Source: Actinomycetes bacterium
Lineage (GTDB): Bacteria > Actinomycetota > Acidimicrobiia > Acidimicrobiales > JAMCPL01
Direction: 5' to 3'
Assembly (NCBI GenBank): GCA_021841005.1
Contig: JAKBVZ010000019.1
Coordinates: forward strand, 178,931 to 242,930
DNA length: 64,000 nt
The translations under genes were made by a program, and so were the position numbers. The notes beneath the pieces are model-generated. The model was given only the letters and a program-made list of their open reading frames with translations. It did not search any database and was not told the DNA's origin. Shown piece by piece: positions 9,062 to 20,373 of this stretch. Position 1 is the first letter of the stretch; each line of letters starts with the position of its first letter.

Positions 9062-9769
9062 ATGACAGGAATGGATAATTTACGGCGGTACATCGAGGCG
9101 GCCACATCGCTTAGTGAGATAACAAGATCTAAGGCTGAATCTCTTGTCAGGGAATTGACATCGACCGGCGAAATCGAACGGTCTCGCAGGAAGGAGTGGG
9201 TGGACACCCTGGTAAAGGACAGCAGGCAACGCTCTGAGCGGCTAATGGCCGAGATCCGCGAAGAGGTGCACAGGCAGGTATCAGAGATCAAGGTGGAGAA
9301 CATAGAGGAAACGGTAACGCGAACCATCAAGATGCTCATGCGTGACGGCACTTTGGAGACGCTTCGGGATACCGGTATGCGTGCACTTGGTGGCGCCATC
9401 GGTGGCGCACTGGGTGGGACGATGGGAACCGCAAGGCGTTCTCCGGCTACTCACATCGGCGGGGAGACACCGAGTGGTTCTACTGTGCCTGGTGATGTTT
9501 CCGTGTCGCCGGTAGCGACGGCGGCGAATCCGGTGGCGAAGAGTGCTATCAAGAAGGCGCCCGCCAAGAAGGTGCCCGCCCGCAAGGCTGTTGCCGGAAA
9601 GGTGCCCGCCCGCAAGGCTGTTGCCGGAAAGGTGCCCGCCAAGACAGCCGCATCGTCTGCATCCCCCTCGAAGAAGGCGCCCGCCAAGAAGGTGCCCGCC
9701 CGCAAAAGCACTGCTTCACGTGTGCCGCCAAGTGGCACGACTAGTTCGGCAGGGAAGGCCGGCGAATAG
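9062..9769 (+). CDS. Phasin-like helical protein with a histone H1-like basic tail
   Basis: A 235-residue protein. Residues ~1-105 are charged and helical (DNLRRYIEAATSLSE, then RKEWVDTLVKDSRQRSERLM and RQVSEIKVENIEETV), like the polyhydroxyalkanoate-granule or phasin-like proteins common in actinobacteria. A Gly-rich link (ALGGAIGGALGGTMG) follows. The final ~75 residues are repeats of KAPAKKVPARK and AVAGKVPARK, a histone H1/HupB-like tail expected to bind DNA or polyphosphate. The tail is coded by near-perfect 30-bp tandem repeats. The gene stands alone behind its own promoter, ahead of tlyA. Nucleoid association or granule association are both possible; sequence cannot decide. Confidence 0.7.
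   Translation: MTGMDNLRRYIEAATSLSEITRSKAESLVRELTSTGEIERSRRKEWVDTLVKDSRQRSERLMAEIREEVHRQVSEIKVENIEETVTRTIKMLMRDGTLETLRDTGMRALGGAIGGALGGTMGTARRSPATHIGGETPSGSTVPGDVSVSPVATAANPVAKSAIKKAPAKKVPARKAVAGKVPARKAVAGKVPAKTAASSASPSKKAPAKKVPARKSTASRVPPSGTTSSAGKAGE
9569..9640 (+). repeat. 30-bp tandem repeat coding the Lys/Ala/Pro tail
   Basis: The 30-bp unit beginning AAGGTGCCCGCCCGCAAGG occurs at 9569-9598 and 9599-9628, identical in both, with a third partial copy to 9640. Related shorter units flank it. The length is a multiple of three, so slippage would change tail length without breaking the frame. Confidence 0.8.
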
Positions 9770-9843
9770 GTTCGTCTCGATATGCCGTTGCTAGAGGAGC
9801 GTCTCCGGTAGCTCGTTTCCGGTCTCGAAAGGCAAGGGCGCGG

Positions 9844-10683
9844 GTGCGGCTGGATCGTCGAATGGTCGATCTGGGCGTGGCTCGGTCAGGCGAGCAGGCT
9901 CGTGAACTGATATCCGGTGGGCACGTGCTTGTCGCCGGGTCCGTTGCGCTGAAACCTTCCAGGATGCTTGCGCTTGATGAGCCCGTAGTCGTCACTACTG
10001 CTATCAACGATGGCTATGTCTCCAGAGGCGGTATCAAGTTGCATGCCGCTCTCGGCAGATTCGGCTTGGATGTATCCGGTCTGAGGTGTCTGGATGCCGG
10101 TGCGTCCACTGGAGGGTTTACCGATTGCCTGCTCAAACATGGCGCCGGGGAGGTGGTCGCAGTGGATGTCGGGTCTGGACAGCTCCACGAGCGCGTGGGA
10201 GATAATCCGCGGGTACATGTCCTGGATCGCACGAATGTCAGATCGCTTGACTTGGAGGCCGTCCATGGCAGGCCATTCGATATGGTCGTTGCCGATCTTT
10301 CATTCATATCCTTGAGGTTGCTGGTTCCCGTCTTCACCAGCGAACTGGTGCGTGGCGGTTCCTGCCTGCTACTTCTCGTAAAGCCGCAATTTGAGGCTGG
10401 CAAGAAGATTGTGTCACAAGGTAAGGGGATCGTAAAAGACGCGAGAGTCCATGAAGAGGTGCTTGTCCAGGTGGCTGGTGAATACGTGGCCTCAGGAGCT
10501 AGAGTATGCAACATGATGCCGTCGCCCATCCGGGGAGCCAAAGGTAATGTGGAGTATTTTATTTACCATCGTATCGGCCCCGACGGCACAACCGACAATA
10601 TGCCGGATCGTAGTGGAGGCTTGCCGTTGCGAGAGTATGCTTCGCGTGCTGTTGCGGAGGCAATGGATAGATGGTCCACGTAG
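9844..10683 (+). CDS. tlyA: TlyA-family rRNA 2'-O-methyltransferase / hemolysin-like protein
   Basis: A 279-residue protein with an N-terminal S4 RNA-binding domain (RLDRRMVDLGVARSGEQAR, ~residues 2-60) and an FtsJ/RrmJ-type SAM-dependent methyltransferase domain (CLDAGASTGGFTDCLLKHGA is the SAM motif, ~83-102). The catalytic Lys-Asp-Lys-Glu set fits K36-like, D in VVADLSFIS, K in LLLVKPQFE and E in the last strand. In mycobacteria TlyA 2'-O-methylates 16S and 23S rRNA and sets capreomycin sensitivity. The start is GTG 9844. The 3' end overlaps nadK by 13 bases, the usual actinobacterial arrangement tlyA-nadK-recN. Confidence 0.92.
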   Translation: MRLDRRMVDLGVARSGEQARELISGGHVLVAGSVALKPSRMLALDEPVVVTTAINDGYVSRGGIKLHAALGRFGLDVSGLRCLDAGASTGGFTDCLLKHGAGEVVAVDVGSGQLHERVGDNPRVHVLDRTNVRSLDLEAVHGRPFDMVVADLSFISLRLLVPVFTSELVRGGSCLLLLVKPQFEAGKKIVSQGKGIVKDARVHEEVLVQVAGEYVASGARVCNMMPSPIRGAKGNVEYFIYHRIGPDGTTDNMPDRSGGLPLREYASRAVAEAMDRWST

Positions 10684-11480
10684 GGTTCCTGCCGCATCGC
10701 GATTTGCCTGAAGCTCTCACGGTCGCACGTGGAGGGGAAGACTGGCTTGCCGCACACGGACACTCTTCGGTAATTCTTGGCAAGCAGGTGGATAGTACGC
10801 TCTATCTTGACACACTGGATCTGCTTGTCGGCCTAGGCGGTGACGGTACCATGCTCAGGGCCATGGAACTGGCCCATAGACTGCGGATACCGGTGATCGG
10901 GGTGAATCTGGGAAGGCTGGGGTATTTGACTGAGGTGGATCCATCCGGCCTCAACCATGCGCTGGAAAGATTCTTCTCGGGAACGTATAAGATAGAGGAG
11001 CGCATGGCGCTGGAAGTCACCGTGGAGGGGTCACTGCATACCGCGCTAAATGAAGTTGTGCTCGAGAAGATCCAGCCGGGCCATACGGTCCTGATCTCGG
11101 TATCCATTGCCGGTCGGCACTTCCTTACTTATGCCGCGGATGGGCTTGTAATATGCACCGCTACCGGCTCCACCGCCTACAACCTATCGATTCGCGGACC
11201 GATACTATCCCCCCGGCTAAAGGCCATGGTCGTCACCCCTATCTCACCTCACATGCTTTTCGACAGGCCACTCGTGCTGGAGCCCAGCGAAGAGGTTAGC
11301 CTTCGTATCGACGGAAGCCGTCCGGCAACAGTCCTCGTGGACGGCACCACTGTTGCAGATGTCGTACCGGGTACGGAGCTGCACTGCCGTGCATCTGTCG
11401 AACCGGTCAGGGTCGTGAAGATGGATGGTACCGATCTCAGAAGCGTTCTGAAGGATAAGTTCGGGCTGATGGACCGCTGA
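10671..11480 (+). CDS. nadK: NAD kinase
   Basis: ATP- or polyphosphate-dependent kinase that makes NADP from NAD in the cytoplasm. The diagnostic GGDGT motif appears in LLVGLGGDGTMLRAM (~residues 53-67). It is followed by the NLGRLGYLTEV motif, the substrate-binding NE pair in TALNEVVLEK, and the Gly-rich TATGSTAYNLS loop (~160-170). Length, 269 residues, is standard. It overlaps tlyA and is separated from recN by a single base, so the three are one transcription unit. Confidence 0.95.
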   Translation: MVHVGFLPHRDLPEALTVARGGEDWLAAHGHSSVILGKQVDSTLYLDTLDLLVGLGGDGTMLRAMELAHRLRIPVIGVNLGRLGYLTEVDPSGLNHALERFFSGTYKIEERMALEVTVEGSLHTALNEVVLEKIQPGHTVLISVSIAGRHFLTYAADGLVICTATGSTAYNLSIRGPILSPRLKAMVVTPISPHMLFDRPLVLEPSEEVSLRIDGSRPATVLVDGTTVADVVPGTELHCRASVEPVRVVKMDGTDLRSVLKDKFGLMDR

Positions 11481-11481
11481 C

Positions 11482-13146
11482 ATGCTTGCGGAGCTGAGAG
11501 TGCGTAGTCTCGGTGTCCTTGATGACGTGTCTATCCGGATGAGGGAGGGCATGACGGCAATTACCGGCGAGACGGGCGCAGGGAAAACTCTGGTGATAGA
11601 GGCCATGGGGTTACTCTGCGGCAGCAGGGCAGATGCGTCCATGGTCAGGCATGGCGCAGATGAAGCAGTCATAGAAGGACGGTTTGTCGACAGGGATGGC
11701 GAGGAGGTGATCATATCCAGGCAAGTGGGATCGAATGGCAGGTCCCGTGCATGGATCAACGGTCGGATGGCGCCTGTTGCATCATTGGGGGAGGTGACTG
11801 CTTCACTGGTCGATATCTACAGCCAGCACTCCCATCACTCCCTGCTCAGTCCATCCACACAGAGGGATATTCTCGACATGTCGGGCGGCATAGATCTTTC
11901 CGGCCTGATCGAGGCGAGAAGGAAGCTAAGAGGTATCGAGGAGGAGATAGGCACTATCGAGGGTGGCACGGTACCGGTCCATCGCGAAATCGAACTTATC
12001 CGGAGGCAGGTCGACGAGCTTGACCGGGCGTCCATCGATGCTCCTGAAGAGTATCAGCTCTTGGGCGAGGAGGAAGAGCGCCTTGCCGGTGCCGAACAGT
12101 ATCATGAGGCCTTTTCGACGGTTGCCAGCTGCCTGGAAGGCGACAGAGAATTGGCAGGTGGGATAATCGAGCTGTTCGGTTCGGCACTGGTGGCCGTAAG
12201 GGGATTGAGCGGTTGCAGCAACATCATCTCCAGGCTGGAGGCCCAACAGGCGGAGGCCCAAGATCTGCTGCTCGAGGTACATGACGAGCTATCCAATCTT
12301 GTATTCGATCCCGCGAGGCTGGAGGAAATCAGGGTACGCAAGCTTACCCTCAAGGAACTCATCAGGCGGTACTCGGATGACGGCTCGCTCGAGTCTGTCA
12401 TTGAAAAGCGCGAGACATTGAGACAATCATTGGAAGACCTCCACGGCAGGTCACTGCGGCTTGTAGATTTGGAGCGCCAACGCGGCCAGGCAGCTAATGA
12501 GGTAAGGCAATGGGAGACGCGGATACGGGAGGAGCGGAGTGCTTGCGCAGTAGAGTTTGCATCTCGTGTAGCAGACGATCTGGAGCGGTTGGGCATGGGC
12601 AAGGCGATCTTTACTGTGGAGGTAGCTGGATCCGGTACGGGCGAGCCGGTCGAATTCAAGATCGGGGTCAATCCCGGTGAGATGGTTCTACCGGTGGCGA
12701 AGGTGGCATCGGGCGGGGAATTGGCCAGGACCATGCTGGCCATACGACTTGCAATGAGACGTGCACTGTCCAGCGAGGCTGGCAATGGCGACAGCGTGCC
12801 TGTAACCATGGTATTCGACGAGGTGGATGCAGGTATTGGGGGAGAAGCGGGGCTGTCTGTCGGTAGGGCGCTATACGAGCTGTCCGAGGGCAGGCAGGTG
12901 ATTGTCGTGACCCATCTGCCCCAGGTGGCGGCTTTTGCTGACCACCAGGTAAGGGTCACCAAGAAGACATCACACTCGAGGACTTATTCCGAGTGGGTCG
13001 AGGTATCCGGAGAGGATAGGGTGGAGGAGATTGCCAGGATGCTTTCCGGGCAGCCCAATCTACAGGCTGCCATGGATCATGCTGGAGAATTGCTGGCTAT
13101 GGTCAATAATCCCGGTGTCCACCAGATGCAGCGGATACTCCGCTAA
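11482..13146 (+). CDS. recN: DNA repair ATPase RecN
   Basis: An SMC-like repair protein of 554 residues that acts on double-strand breaks. The N-terminal Walker A is TGETGAGKTLVIEAM (~residues 29-43). The long middle region (~150-370) is charged and helical, forming the coiled coil. The C-terminal half has the ABC signature SGGELARTMLAIRLAM, the Walker B VFDEVDAGIGGEAG, and the D/H-loop region VVTHLPQVAAFAD. The ATG starts one base after nadK ends, so translation is coupled. Nothing looks damaged. Confidence 0.95.
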   Translation: MLAELRVRSLGVLDDVSIRMREGMTAITGETGAGKTLVIEAMGLLCGSRADASMVRHGADEAVIEGRFVDRDGEEVIISRQVGSNGRSRAWINGRMAPVASLGEVTASLVDIYSQHSHHSLLSPSTQRDILDMSGGIDLSGLIEARRKLRGIEEEIGTIEGGTVPVHREIELIRRQVDELDRASIDAPEEYQLLGEEEERLAGAEQYHEAFSTVASCLEGDRELAGGIIELFGSALVAVRGLSGCSNIISRLEAQQAEAQDLLLEVHDELSNLVFDPARLEEIRVRKLTLKELIRRYSDDGSLESVIEKRETLRQSLEDLHGRSLRLVDLERQRGQAANEVRQWETRIREERSACAVEFASRVADDLERLGMGKAIFTVEVAGSGTGEPVEFKIGVNPGEMVLPVAKVASGGELARTMLAIRLAMRRALSSEAGNGDSVPVTMVFDEVDAGIGGEAGLSVGRALYELSEGRQVIVVTHLPQVAAFADHQVRVTKKTSHSRTYSEWVEVSGEDRVEEIARMLSGQPNLQAAMDHAGELLAMVNNPGVHQMQRILR

Positions 13147-13260
13147 GTTCTTATCATGGCAGTGGTGCAGGACAGCAGCGGAGCGAAACAGTGGTGACGT
13201 GGACCACTTGTCCCGTGGAATGGAATCCGGACGTACAGCCAATTGTGAAGAGAGACGTAG

Positions 13261-15737
<2,477 letters not shown>

Positions 15738-15750
15738 CCCGGGAGCTGTC

Positions 15751-16866
15751 TTGCGATCCGGATCGGCCGGCAGCGACTCTGCCGCCAAGGAGCCGTTGAG
15801 CACGGCATCGGAGGAGTATCTCAGCTGGCTGGTGGTCGAGCGGCGGAGATCGCGTAATACCATTTCGGCGTACAGGCGAGATCTCCATTCTTTTGAATCC
15901 TTTCTACGGCATCGTAATTTGATGGTCGATCAGGCGGGTAGAAACGATATAGAAGAGTTTTCCCGTAGCCTACGGGAGCGCGGCATGGCCCCAAGTTCCC
16001 ATTCACGGACCATGTCATGCATAAGGGGCTTGTACAGGTTCATGCTCGATGAAGGTTTTACAGTGTCCGATCCAACTCAGTACGTGCAATTGCCCAAGGC
16101 CGGCATGCACCTGCCAAAGGCATTGAGCATCAAGGAGGTTGAATCGTTACTGGCGCATCCGGTCGATGACACCGCCATTGCGCGTAGAGATCAGGCCATT
16201 CTCGAAATACTGTACGCGACGGGCATGAGGGTTTCAGAGCTTGCCGGCCTGTCGCTCGGCGATGTGAATAGGGTAACCTTAGATGCTGGGACTGCATATA
16301 CCCATGCACCGCAGTATGCACGCGATAATATCGTATCCAGTGAGTACATTGTTGGCAGTGGAGACCAGCATGCCCGTATGCCAAGCGTGCCAGATCATTC
16401 TGGCCTGGAAATAGGAATTGCCAAGGTACTGGGCAAGGGATCCAAGGAGCGTTTGGTACCTGTCGGACAGGCAGCATTGGATGCTCTCGATAGGTGGTTG
16501 GACAAGGGAGGCAGGCCTAGGCTCGAGCCGGCTCGATGGAAGCGGAAGGGTGATTCGGATGCAATCTTCCTCAACGCACGTGGCTCCCGTATCACCAGGC
16601 AGGGTATATGGTTGGTGATCAAGAAACGTGCCGTAGCAGCCGGCCTATCCGGTAAAGTCCATCCACACGTTCTTCGCCATTCCTGCGCCACGCATATGCT
16701 GGAAGGGGGAGCCGATATCCGTGCAGTCCAAGAGATGCTTGGTCACTCGTCAATATCCACTACGCAAATATATACCAAAGTATCCGTGGAGCACTTACGG
16801 TCGGTGTATCTCATCGCACACCCTAGATCCCGAATGGCGAATGAGCACATTCAAGCTATTGGCTGA
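15751..16866 (+). CDS. xerD: Tyrosine site-specific recombinase XerD with an internal insertion
   Basis: Chromosome-dimer resolution recombinase of about 371 residues. The N-terminal SAM-like core-binding domain starts at EYLSWLVVERRRSRNTISAY. The catalytic domain contains the first Arg in LYATGMRVSELAGL, Lys in VLGKGSKERLVPV, the H-x-x-R pair in HPHVLRHSCATHMLEGG, the last His in LGHSSISTTQIYT and the Tyr nucleophile just after it. Between the first Arg and the Lys there are ~40 extra residues (NRVTLDAGTAYTHAPQYARD and on) that normal XerD lacks. The start is TTG 15751, with GGGAG upstream. Its likely target, dif, is at 31537-31564 in this window. Confidence 0.9.
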   Translation: MRSGSAGSDSAAKEPLSTASEEYLSWLVVERRRSRNTISAYRRDLHSFESFLRHRNLMVDQAGRNDIEEFSRSLRERGMAPSSHSRTMSCIRGLYRFMLDEGFTVSDPTQYVQLPKAGMHLPKALSIKEVESLLAHPVDDTAIARRDQAILEILYATGMRVSELAGLSLGDVNRVTLDAGTAYTHAPQYARDNIVSSEYIVGSGDQHARMPSVPDHSGLEIGIAKVLGKGSKERLVPVGQAALDALDRWLDKGGRPRLEPARWKRKGDSDAIFLNARGSRITRQGIWLVIKKRAVAAGLSGKVHPHVLRHSCATHMLEGGADIRAVQEMLGHSSISTTQIYTKVSVEHLRSVYLIAHPRSRMANEHIQAIG

Positions 16867-16891
16867 CAAGAACCCTGCAAGGGTCTATAAT
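16863..16891 (+). promoter_or_regulatory. Strong leaderless promoter of the DksA/TraR gene
   Basis: CTGACA (16863-16868), a 17-bp spacer and a perfect TATAAT (16886-16891) are followed six bases later by ATG 16898. The transcript should start at the start codon. The -35 element overlaps the last codons of xerD. Confidence 0.7.
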
Positions 16892-16897
16892 GTCTAC

Positions 16898-17251
16898 ATG
16901 GCTGAAAATACCAGTACGAATATCCAGGCAGCAGTTGACTACAGGTCCCTCCTCGATCAGGAAAGGGCGGATCTGCTGGCTAAGCTTTCCGAACTTGGTT
17001 ACGGTGCCGAGAAGGGACTCGAGTACGATAGTAATTTTGCTGACTCCAGCCAGGTGACTGCAGAGCGTGGTGAAGTTGAAGCGCTGATAGGCAAGCTGGT
17101 GGAGACCCTTGAGCAGGTCGACAGTGCGATCGCGAAGTTGGAAAATGGTACATACGGGATTTGCGAGTCATGCGGCAGCCGGATAGAAGAGGCTCGTCTC
17201 GAAGCAAAGCCTGCCGCCAGGATGTGTATCGTCTGCGCATCGAAGAGATGA
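16898..17251 (+). CDS. DksA/TraR-family zinc-finger protein
   Basis: A 117-residue protein with a helical hairpin (YRSLLDQERADLLAKLSEL and VEALIGKLVETLEQVDSAIAKL) and a C4 zinc finger at the end: GICESCGSRIEEARLEAKPA then MCIVCASKR. The family binds the RNA polymerase secondary channel or resembles such proteins. This short actinobacterial type usually sits next to the M50 protease gene, as here (28 bp). The open frame extends back into xerD, but the TATAAT promoter ending six bases before 16898 fixes this start. The DksA tip aspartates are not clearly conserved, so a DksA-like effect on stringent control is uncertain. Confidence 0.85.
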   Translation: MAENTSTNIQAAVDYRSLLDQERADLLAKLSELGYGAEKGLEYDSNFADSSQVTAERGEVEALIGKLVETLEQVDSAIAKLENGTYGICESCGSRIEEARLEAKPAARMCIVCASKR

Positions 17252-17279
17252 GCGAGCCTGCTCGCAGGGCCGACCGCTA

Positions 17280-18062
17280 GTGGGATTCAACGGAGCTTAC
17301 CTGCCACAACAGCCAACCAGGAACAATCATGACCGGAACGTAGCGCTCATCCTTGCGGCTGCGATCATAGTGCTCGTGGTGCTCCTTTGGTTGCACGAGA
17401 TATCCGAGACGGCCGTCCTGCTCTTTGTGGTGCTCATCCCGTCGATAATCATCCACGAAGTCACCCATGGAGCTGTGGCCTTGGCCTTTGGCGACGATAC
17501 GGCAAAACGGGCAGGTAGGCTGACCTTGAATCCGATACCGCACGTGGATATTCTCGGTAGTGTCATACTGCCTGCAATCTTTATCATGACTGCAGGGGTT
17601 GCTTTTGGCTGGGCCAAGCCCGTACCGGTTTCAGTGGACAAGCTTCGAAATCCCCGCAATGACGCTGTCATCGTGTCGGTGGCCGGACCTCTCGTGAATG
17701 TACTCCTGGCCGTGGTGTGCGGGCTGCTGTTCTCGCTGCTCACACCGCACCTCGACAAGCTGCTCTGTTTGGAGTCTGGCAACTTGTCCGTACTGCCGGT
17801 AGGGTACCAGCTGCTTTTCCTGGCCGGATTCGCCAATGGCTTGCTTGCCGCCTTCAACATGCTGCCCTTGCCGCCCTTGGACGGTTCGGCACTCTTGGAG
17901 CGGTTCTTGCCTGACAACTGGCTGCCCTCGTACTACCGGATGAGGCCATTTATGCTGGTGCTGCCTTTGATTGTAGTGATTGTAGTGCTATTGCTGCCCG
18001 GTGTGCTGTTCGGTATATTCAAACCAGCACTGTCGCTGTGGCAGAGATTGCTGGGTATATGA
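17280..18062 (+). CDS. Site-2 protease family (M50) membrane metalloprotease
   Basis: A 260-residue integral membrane protease. The zinc ligands are in IIIHEVTHGAVALAFG (HExxH) and in the third-helix motif FNMLPLPPLDGSALLERFLP (the second metal-binding Asp). About six hydrophobic segments are visible. No PDZ domain is present, so it belongs to the compact group with a cytoplasmic or no regulatory domain. These enzymes cleave transmembrane segments, for example of anti-sigma factors, inside the membrane. The start is GTG 17280. The substrate is unknown; a tempting partner would be the membrane-anchored sigma-factor fusion at 32.4 kb, but that is only inference. Confidence 0.88.
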   Translation: MGFNGAYLPQQPTRNNHDRNVALILAAAIIVLVVLLWLHEISETAVLLFVVLIPSIIIHEVTHGAVALAFGDDTAKRAGRLTLNPIPHVDILGSVILPAIFIMTAGVAFGWAKPVPVSVDKLRNPRNDAVIVSVAGPLVNVLLAVVCGLLFSLLTPHLDKLLCLESGNLSVLPVGYQLLFLAGFANGLLAAFNMLPLPPLDGSALLERFLPDNWLPSYYRMRPFMLVLPLIVVIVVLLLPGVLFGIFKPALSLWQRLLGI

Positions 18063-18086
18063 GGATGGGCATATGAGGATGGGCAT

Positions 18087-19037
18087 ATGAGTGCCGTGGC
18101 GGGCAACACGACAACCGGCTCGGTCGCAGGACTGAGATGGAGGATGACTGGCGAAGGTGACACTCATGCTGCTGGTACCTGTGCTGGTCACATGGAAGTT
18201 GCCGGTACCGGTGACTACTGTGGTATAGCGTCTACGCCGGATGGAGACGGTTGCTGGGTGGTGGATCGCTATGGTGAAGTCCATACCGTCGGCAATGCAT
18301 CTTTTCATGGGTCGATTCCTGCTAATGGCATCACCTTGGGCGCTGCCATCGTCGGCATCGCCACCGTGAGTACCAACGTCGGGTATTGGCTGTACAGTGC
18401 CGCTGGAGATGTATATTCTTTCGGGGACGTTCCATCCTATGGCACGCTGGCCGAGATTGGCTATGATCCCACTGTACCTGTGGTATCCATGGCGGCGCAT
18501 CCAGATGCGCGTGCCTATTGCCTTTTGAATGCAGAAGGTGATGTATTCACATTTGGCGACATGAAAAATCACGGTAGCCCACGTGATGAAGGCATCATCC
18601 TAGCCGGCCGGGCTGCCGGCATCATGCTTGCAGTGTCCATTCATAAGGGATCCACGCCTGCAGGTTACAATATGGATCCCGATACAGGTTTCGATACAGG
18701 TTTCGACGCAGTTGAAGGGTACATAATCGTAGATTCCGAGGGTGAGGTATATACGTTTGGGAGCGCGTGGTTTCATGGTTCGATCCCAAGTGACAAGATG
18801 CTCCATGCAGCTCCCATTATCGCAGTCATGCCTTACGAATCTTCTTCGCAGGACGGCTACAGGATGGTCGGGGCAGATGGGGCAGTGTATTGCTTCGATG
18901 CCCCTTTCTATGGTGCTCCCGTGGGGGTGATGGATGGGTCGACAATAGTTGCAGCGACAGAAGATCCGGTCAATCGTGACGGTTACTACCTTCTCAGCAA
19001 CAGTGGAGAGATATTCTATTACGATATCAATACGTGA
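18087..19037 (+). CDS. Propeller-like repeat protein of the 'GYWL/GDVYSFGD' type
   Basis: A 316-residue protein made of about six repeats of ~45 residues: CWVVDRYGEVHTVGNASFHG, GYWLYSAAGDVYSFGDVPSYG, YCLLNAEGDVFTFGDMKNHG, GYIIVDSEGEVYTFGSAWFHG, GYRMVGADGAVYCFDAPFYG and a final GYYLLSNSGEIFYYD. This repeat is widespread in secreted or surface proteins of Acidimicrobiia-like actinobacteria and probably folds as a beta-propeller. No signal peptide is apparent, so a cytoplasmic location or a missed start is possible. The start region carries a tandem GGGCATATGAGGAT duplication that offers several ATGs. It follows the M50 gene by 24 bp. Confidence 0.7.
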   Translation: MSAVAGNTTTGSVAGLRWRMTGEGDTHAAGTCAGHMEVAGTGDYCGIASTPDGDGCWVVDRYGEVHTVGNASFHGSIPANGITLGAAIVGIATVSTNVGYWLYSAAGDVYSFGDVPSYGTLAEIGYDPTVPVVSMAAHPDARAYCLLNAEGDVFTFGDMKNHGSPRDEGIILAGRAAGIMLAVSIHKGSTPAGYNMDPDTGFDTGFDAVEGYIIVDSEGEVYTFGSAWFHGSIPSDKMLHAAPIIAVMPYESSSQDGYRMVGADGAVYCFDAPFYGAPVGVMDGSTIVAATEDPVNRDGYYLLSNSGEIFYYDINT

Positions 19038-19162
19038 AGCCCCTCGGCTTGTCGAGCAACTCCGTACTCGGTGTCACCGCTTGATATGCCGGTAAGGTAA
19101 GACGGCCCGAGTCTCACGCCAGACAGCGACAGGAGGTAGTGCACAAGTAACGGGATACATTG

Positions 19163-19259
19163 GACAGTTGGACTCGGCCTGAGTATTGCCGTAAATCATG
19201 ACCGGAAATCTGGCCACCCGAGGATGCGTCAGACAGCTGAACTCGGCCTGAGTATTGCC
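19163..19259. repeat. Direct repeat of 28 bp spaced 69 bp
   Basis: Two copies ending in ACTCGGCCTGAGTATTGCC lie at 19163-19190 and 19232-19259. They differ at two positions. They are in the 274-bp gap between the convergent propeller gene and trpS. The gap shows no other gene. The spacing resembles that of other paired repeats in this window (2602, 40504, 52869). Confidence 0.7.
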
Positions 19260-19311
19260 CCACGGAGCTACGCCCTGCTTGCCATTCACTGCCGTGGGCC
19301 TGTGCCGATAC

Positions 19312-20316
19312 TTACTCAGATGCAGCAGCGGGTGGCTCGAGTAGCCCTATAGCTTTATTGGCTCTGGCAAGGGTGACCGAGGCGACCTCCCTGGCACGCA
19401 TGGCTCCGTTGCGTATGACTTCCTGGACGTATGGCTTGTCGCTGGAGATTTCCTTATAGCGTTCTGCGATCGGGCGTAGTATGCCAGTGATGGCACCTGC
19501 CACGTCTGTCTTGAGTGCTCCGTAGGAGCTGTACTTCAGGGCTAGCTGGTCCGGTCTTTCTGAAGTTATGGCTGACAGTATTTCCAGCAGGTTGGATATA
19601 CCGGGCTTGGTTTCAGGGTCGTAGTGAACCGTGCCATCCGAGTCGGTTACGGCCTTCCTGACCTTACTTTCTACGGCATCGGGAGAGTCGAGTAGGAATA
19701 CCGTGCCGAGGCTGGATTCGGACGACTTGGACATCTTGTTGCTAGGATTCTGGAGGTCCATCACCCGTGCCGCCACTGGAGGCACGAGCGCTTCTGGTAT
19801 GACGAATGTCTTGCCGAAGCGAGAATTAAATCTCGTAGCGATCCGCCGTGCCAGCTCGAGATGCTGGCGCTGGTCGTCACCGATGGGAACCTTTGCGGCA
19901 TCGTAGAGCAGTATGTCTGCAGCCATAAGGACTGGGTAGGTGAACAGGCCGGCGCTGACGGACTCCTGGCTGGAGCCCTTGTCCTTGAACTGGGTCATCC
20001 TACCTAGTTCGCCCATCGTAGCGATACACTCCAGTATCCAGGAGAGGCTGGTATGTTCCGGTACGTGGCTCTGCACAAAGATGGTGCAGTGCTGCGGATC
20101 GAGTCCTATTGCGAGCAGCATGGCCACGGCGTCCAGGGTGCGCTGACTCAAGTGCTTGTCGTCTATCTGCACGGTCAGCGAGTGGAGGTCCACCACGCAG
20201 TAGTAAGGAAGCGCATCATACTGAGCATCCACCCATAGACGCAGTGCTCCCAGGTAATTACCTAAGTGCATATCACCGGTGGGCTGTATCCCTGACAATA
20301 TCCTGGGCTTGTCCAT
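19312..20316 (-). CDS. trpS: Tryptophanyl-tRNA synthetase
   Basis: A class I aminoacyl-tRNA synthetase of 334 residues, normal length. The HIGH-type signature is in SGIQPTGDMHLGNYLGAL and the KMSKS-type loop is NPSNKMSKSSESSLG (~residues 190-204). It charges tRNA-Trp with tryptophan in the cytoplasm. The gene is transcribed alone, divergent from scpA. A promoter TTGTCG-17 bp-GATAAT reads from 20350 to 20322, five bases before the ATG, so the message is probably leaderless. Confidence 0.96.
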   Translation of the reverse strand: MDKPRILSGIQPTGDMHLGNYLGALRLWVDAQYDALPYYCVVDLHSLTVQIDDKHLSQRTLDAVAMLLAIGLDPQHCTIFVQSHVPEHTSLSWILECIATMGELGRMTQFKDKGSSQESVSAGLFTYPVLMAADILLYDAAKVPIGDDQRQHLELARRIATRFNSRFGKTFVIPEALVPPVAARVMDLQNPSNKMSKSSESSLGTVFLLDSPDAVESKVRKAVTDSDGTVHYDPETKPGISNLLEILSAITSERPDQLALKYSSYGALKTDVAGAITGILRPIAERYKEISSDKPYVQEVIRNGAMRAREVASVTLARANKAIGLLEPPAAASE

Positions 20317-20373
20317 GTCGAATTATCTTAGCGTTCCACCACTTCGACAAGCGAAACCGCTAATGTAGCTTCC
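20317..20373. promoter_or_regulatory. Divergent leaderless promoters for trpS and scpA
   Basis: On the minus strand TTGTCG (20350-20345) and GATAAT (20327-20322) are 17 bp apart and precede the trpS ATG at 20316 by five bases. On the plus strand TAATGT (20361-20366) is seven bases before the scpA ATG at 20374; its -35 is weak. The two promoters are packed in 57 bp, so RNA polymerase binding at one should interfere with the other. Confidence 0.5.

Noticed and set aside
9451..9738. Antisense frame opposite the histone-like tail
   Set aside because: Repetitive LRAGTFPATA text from the 30-bp repeats.
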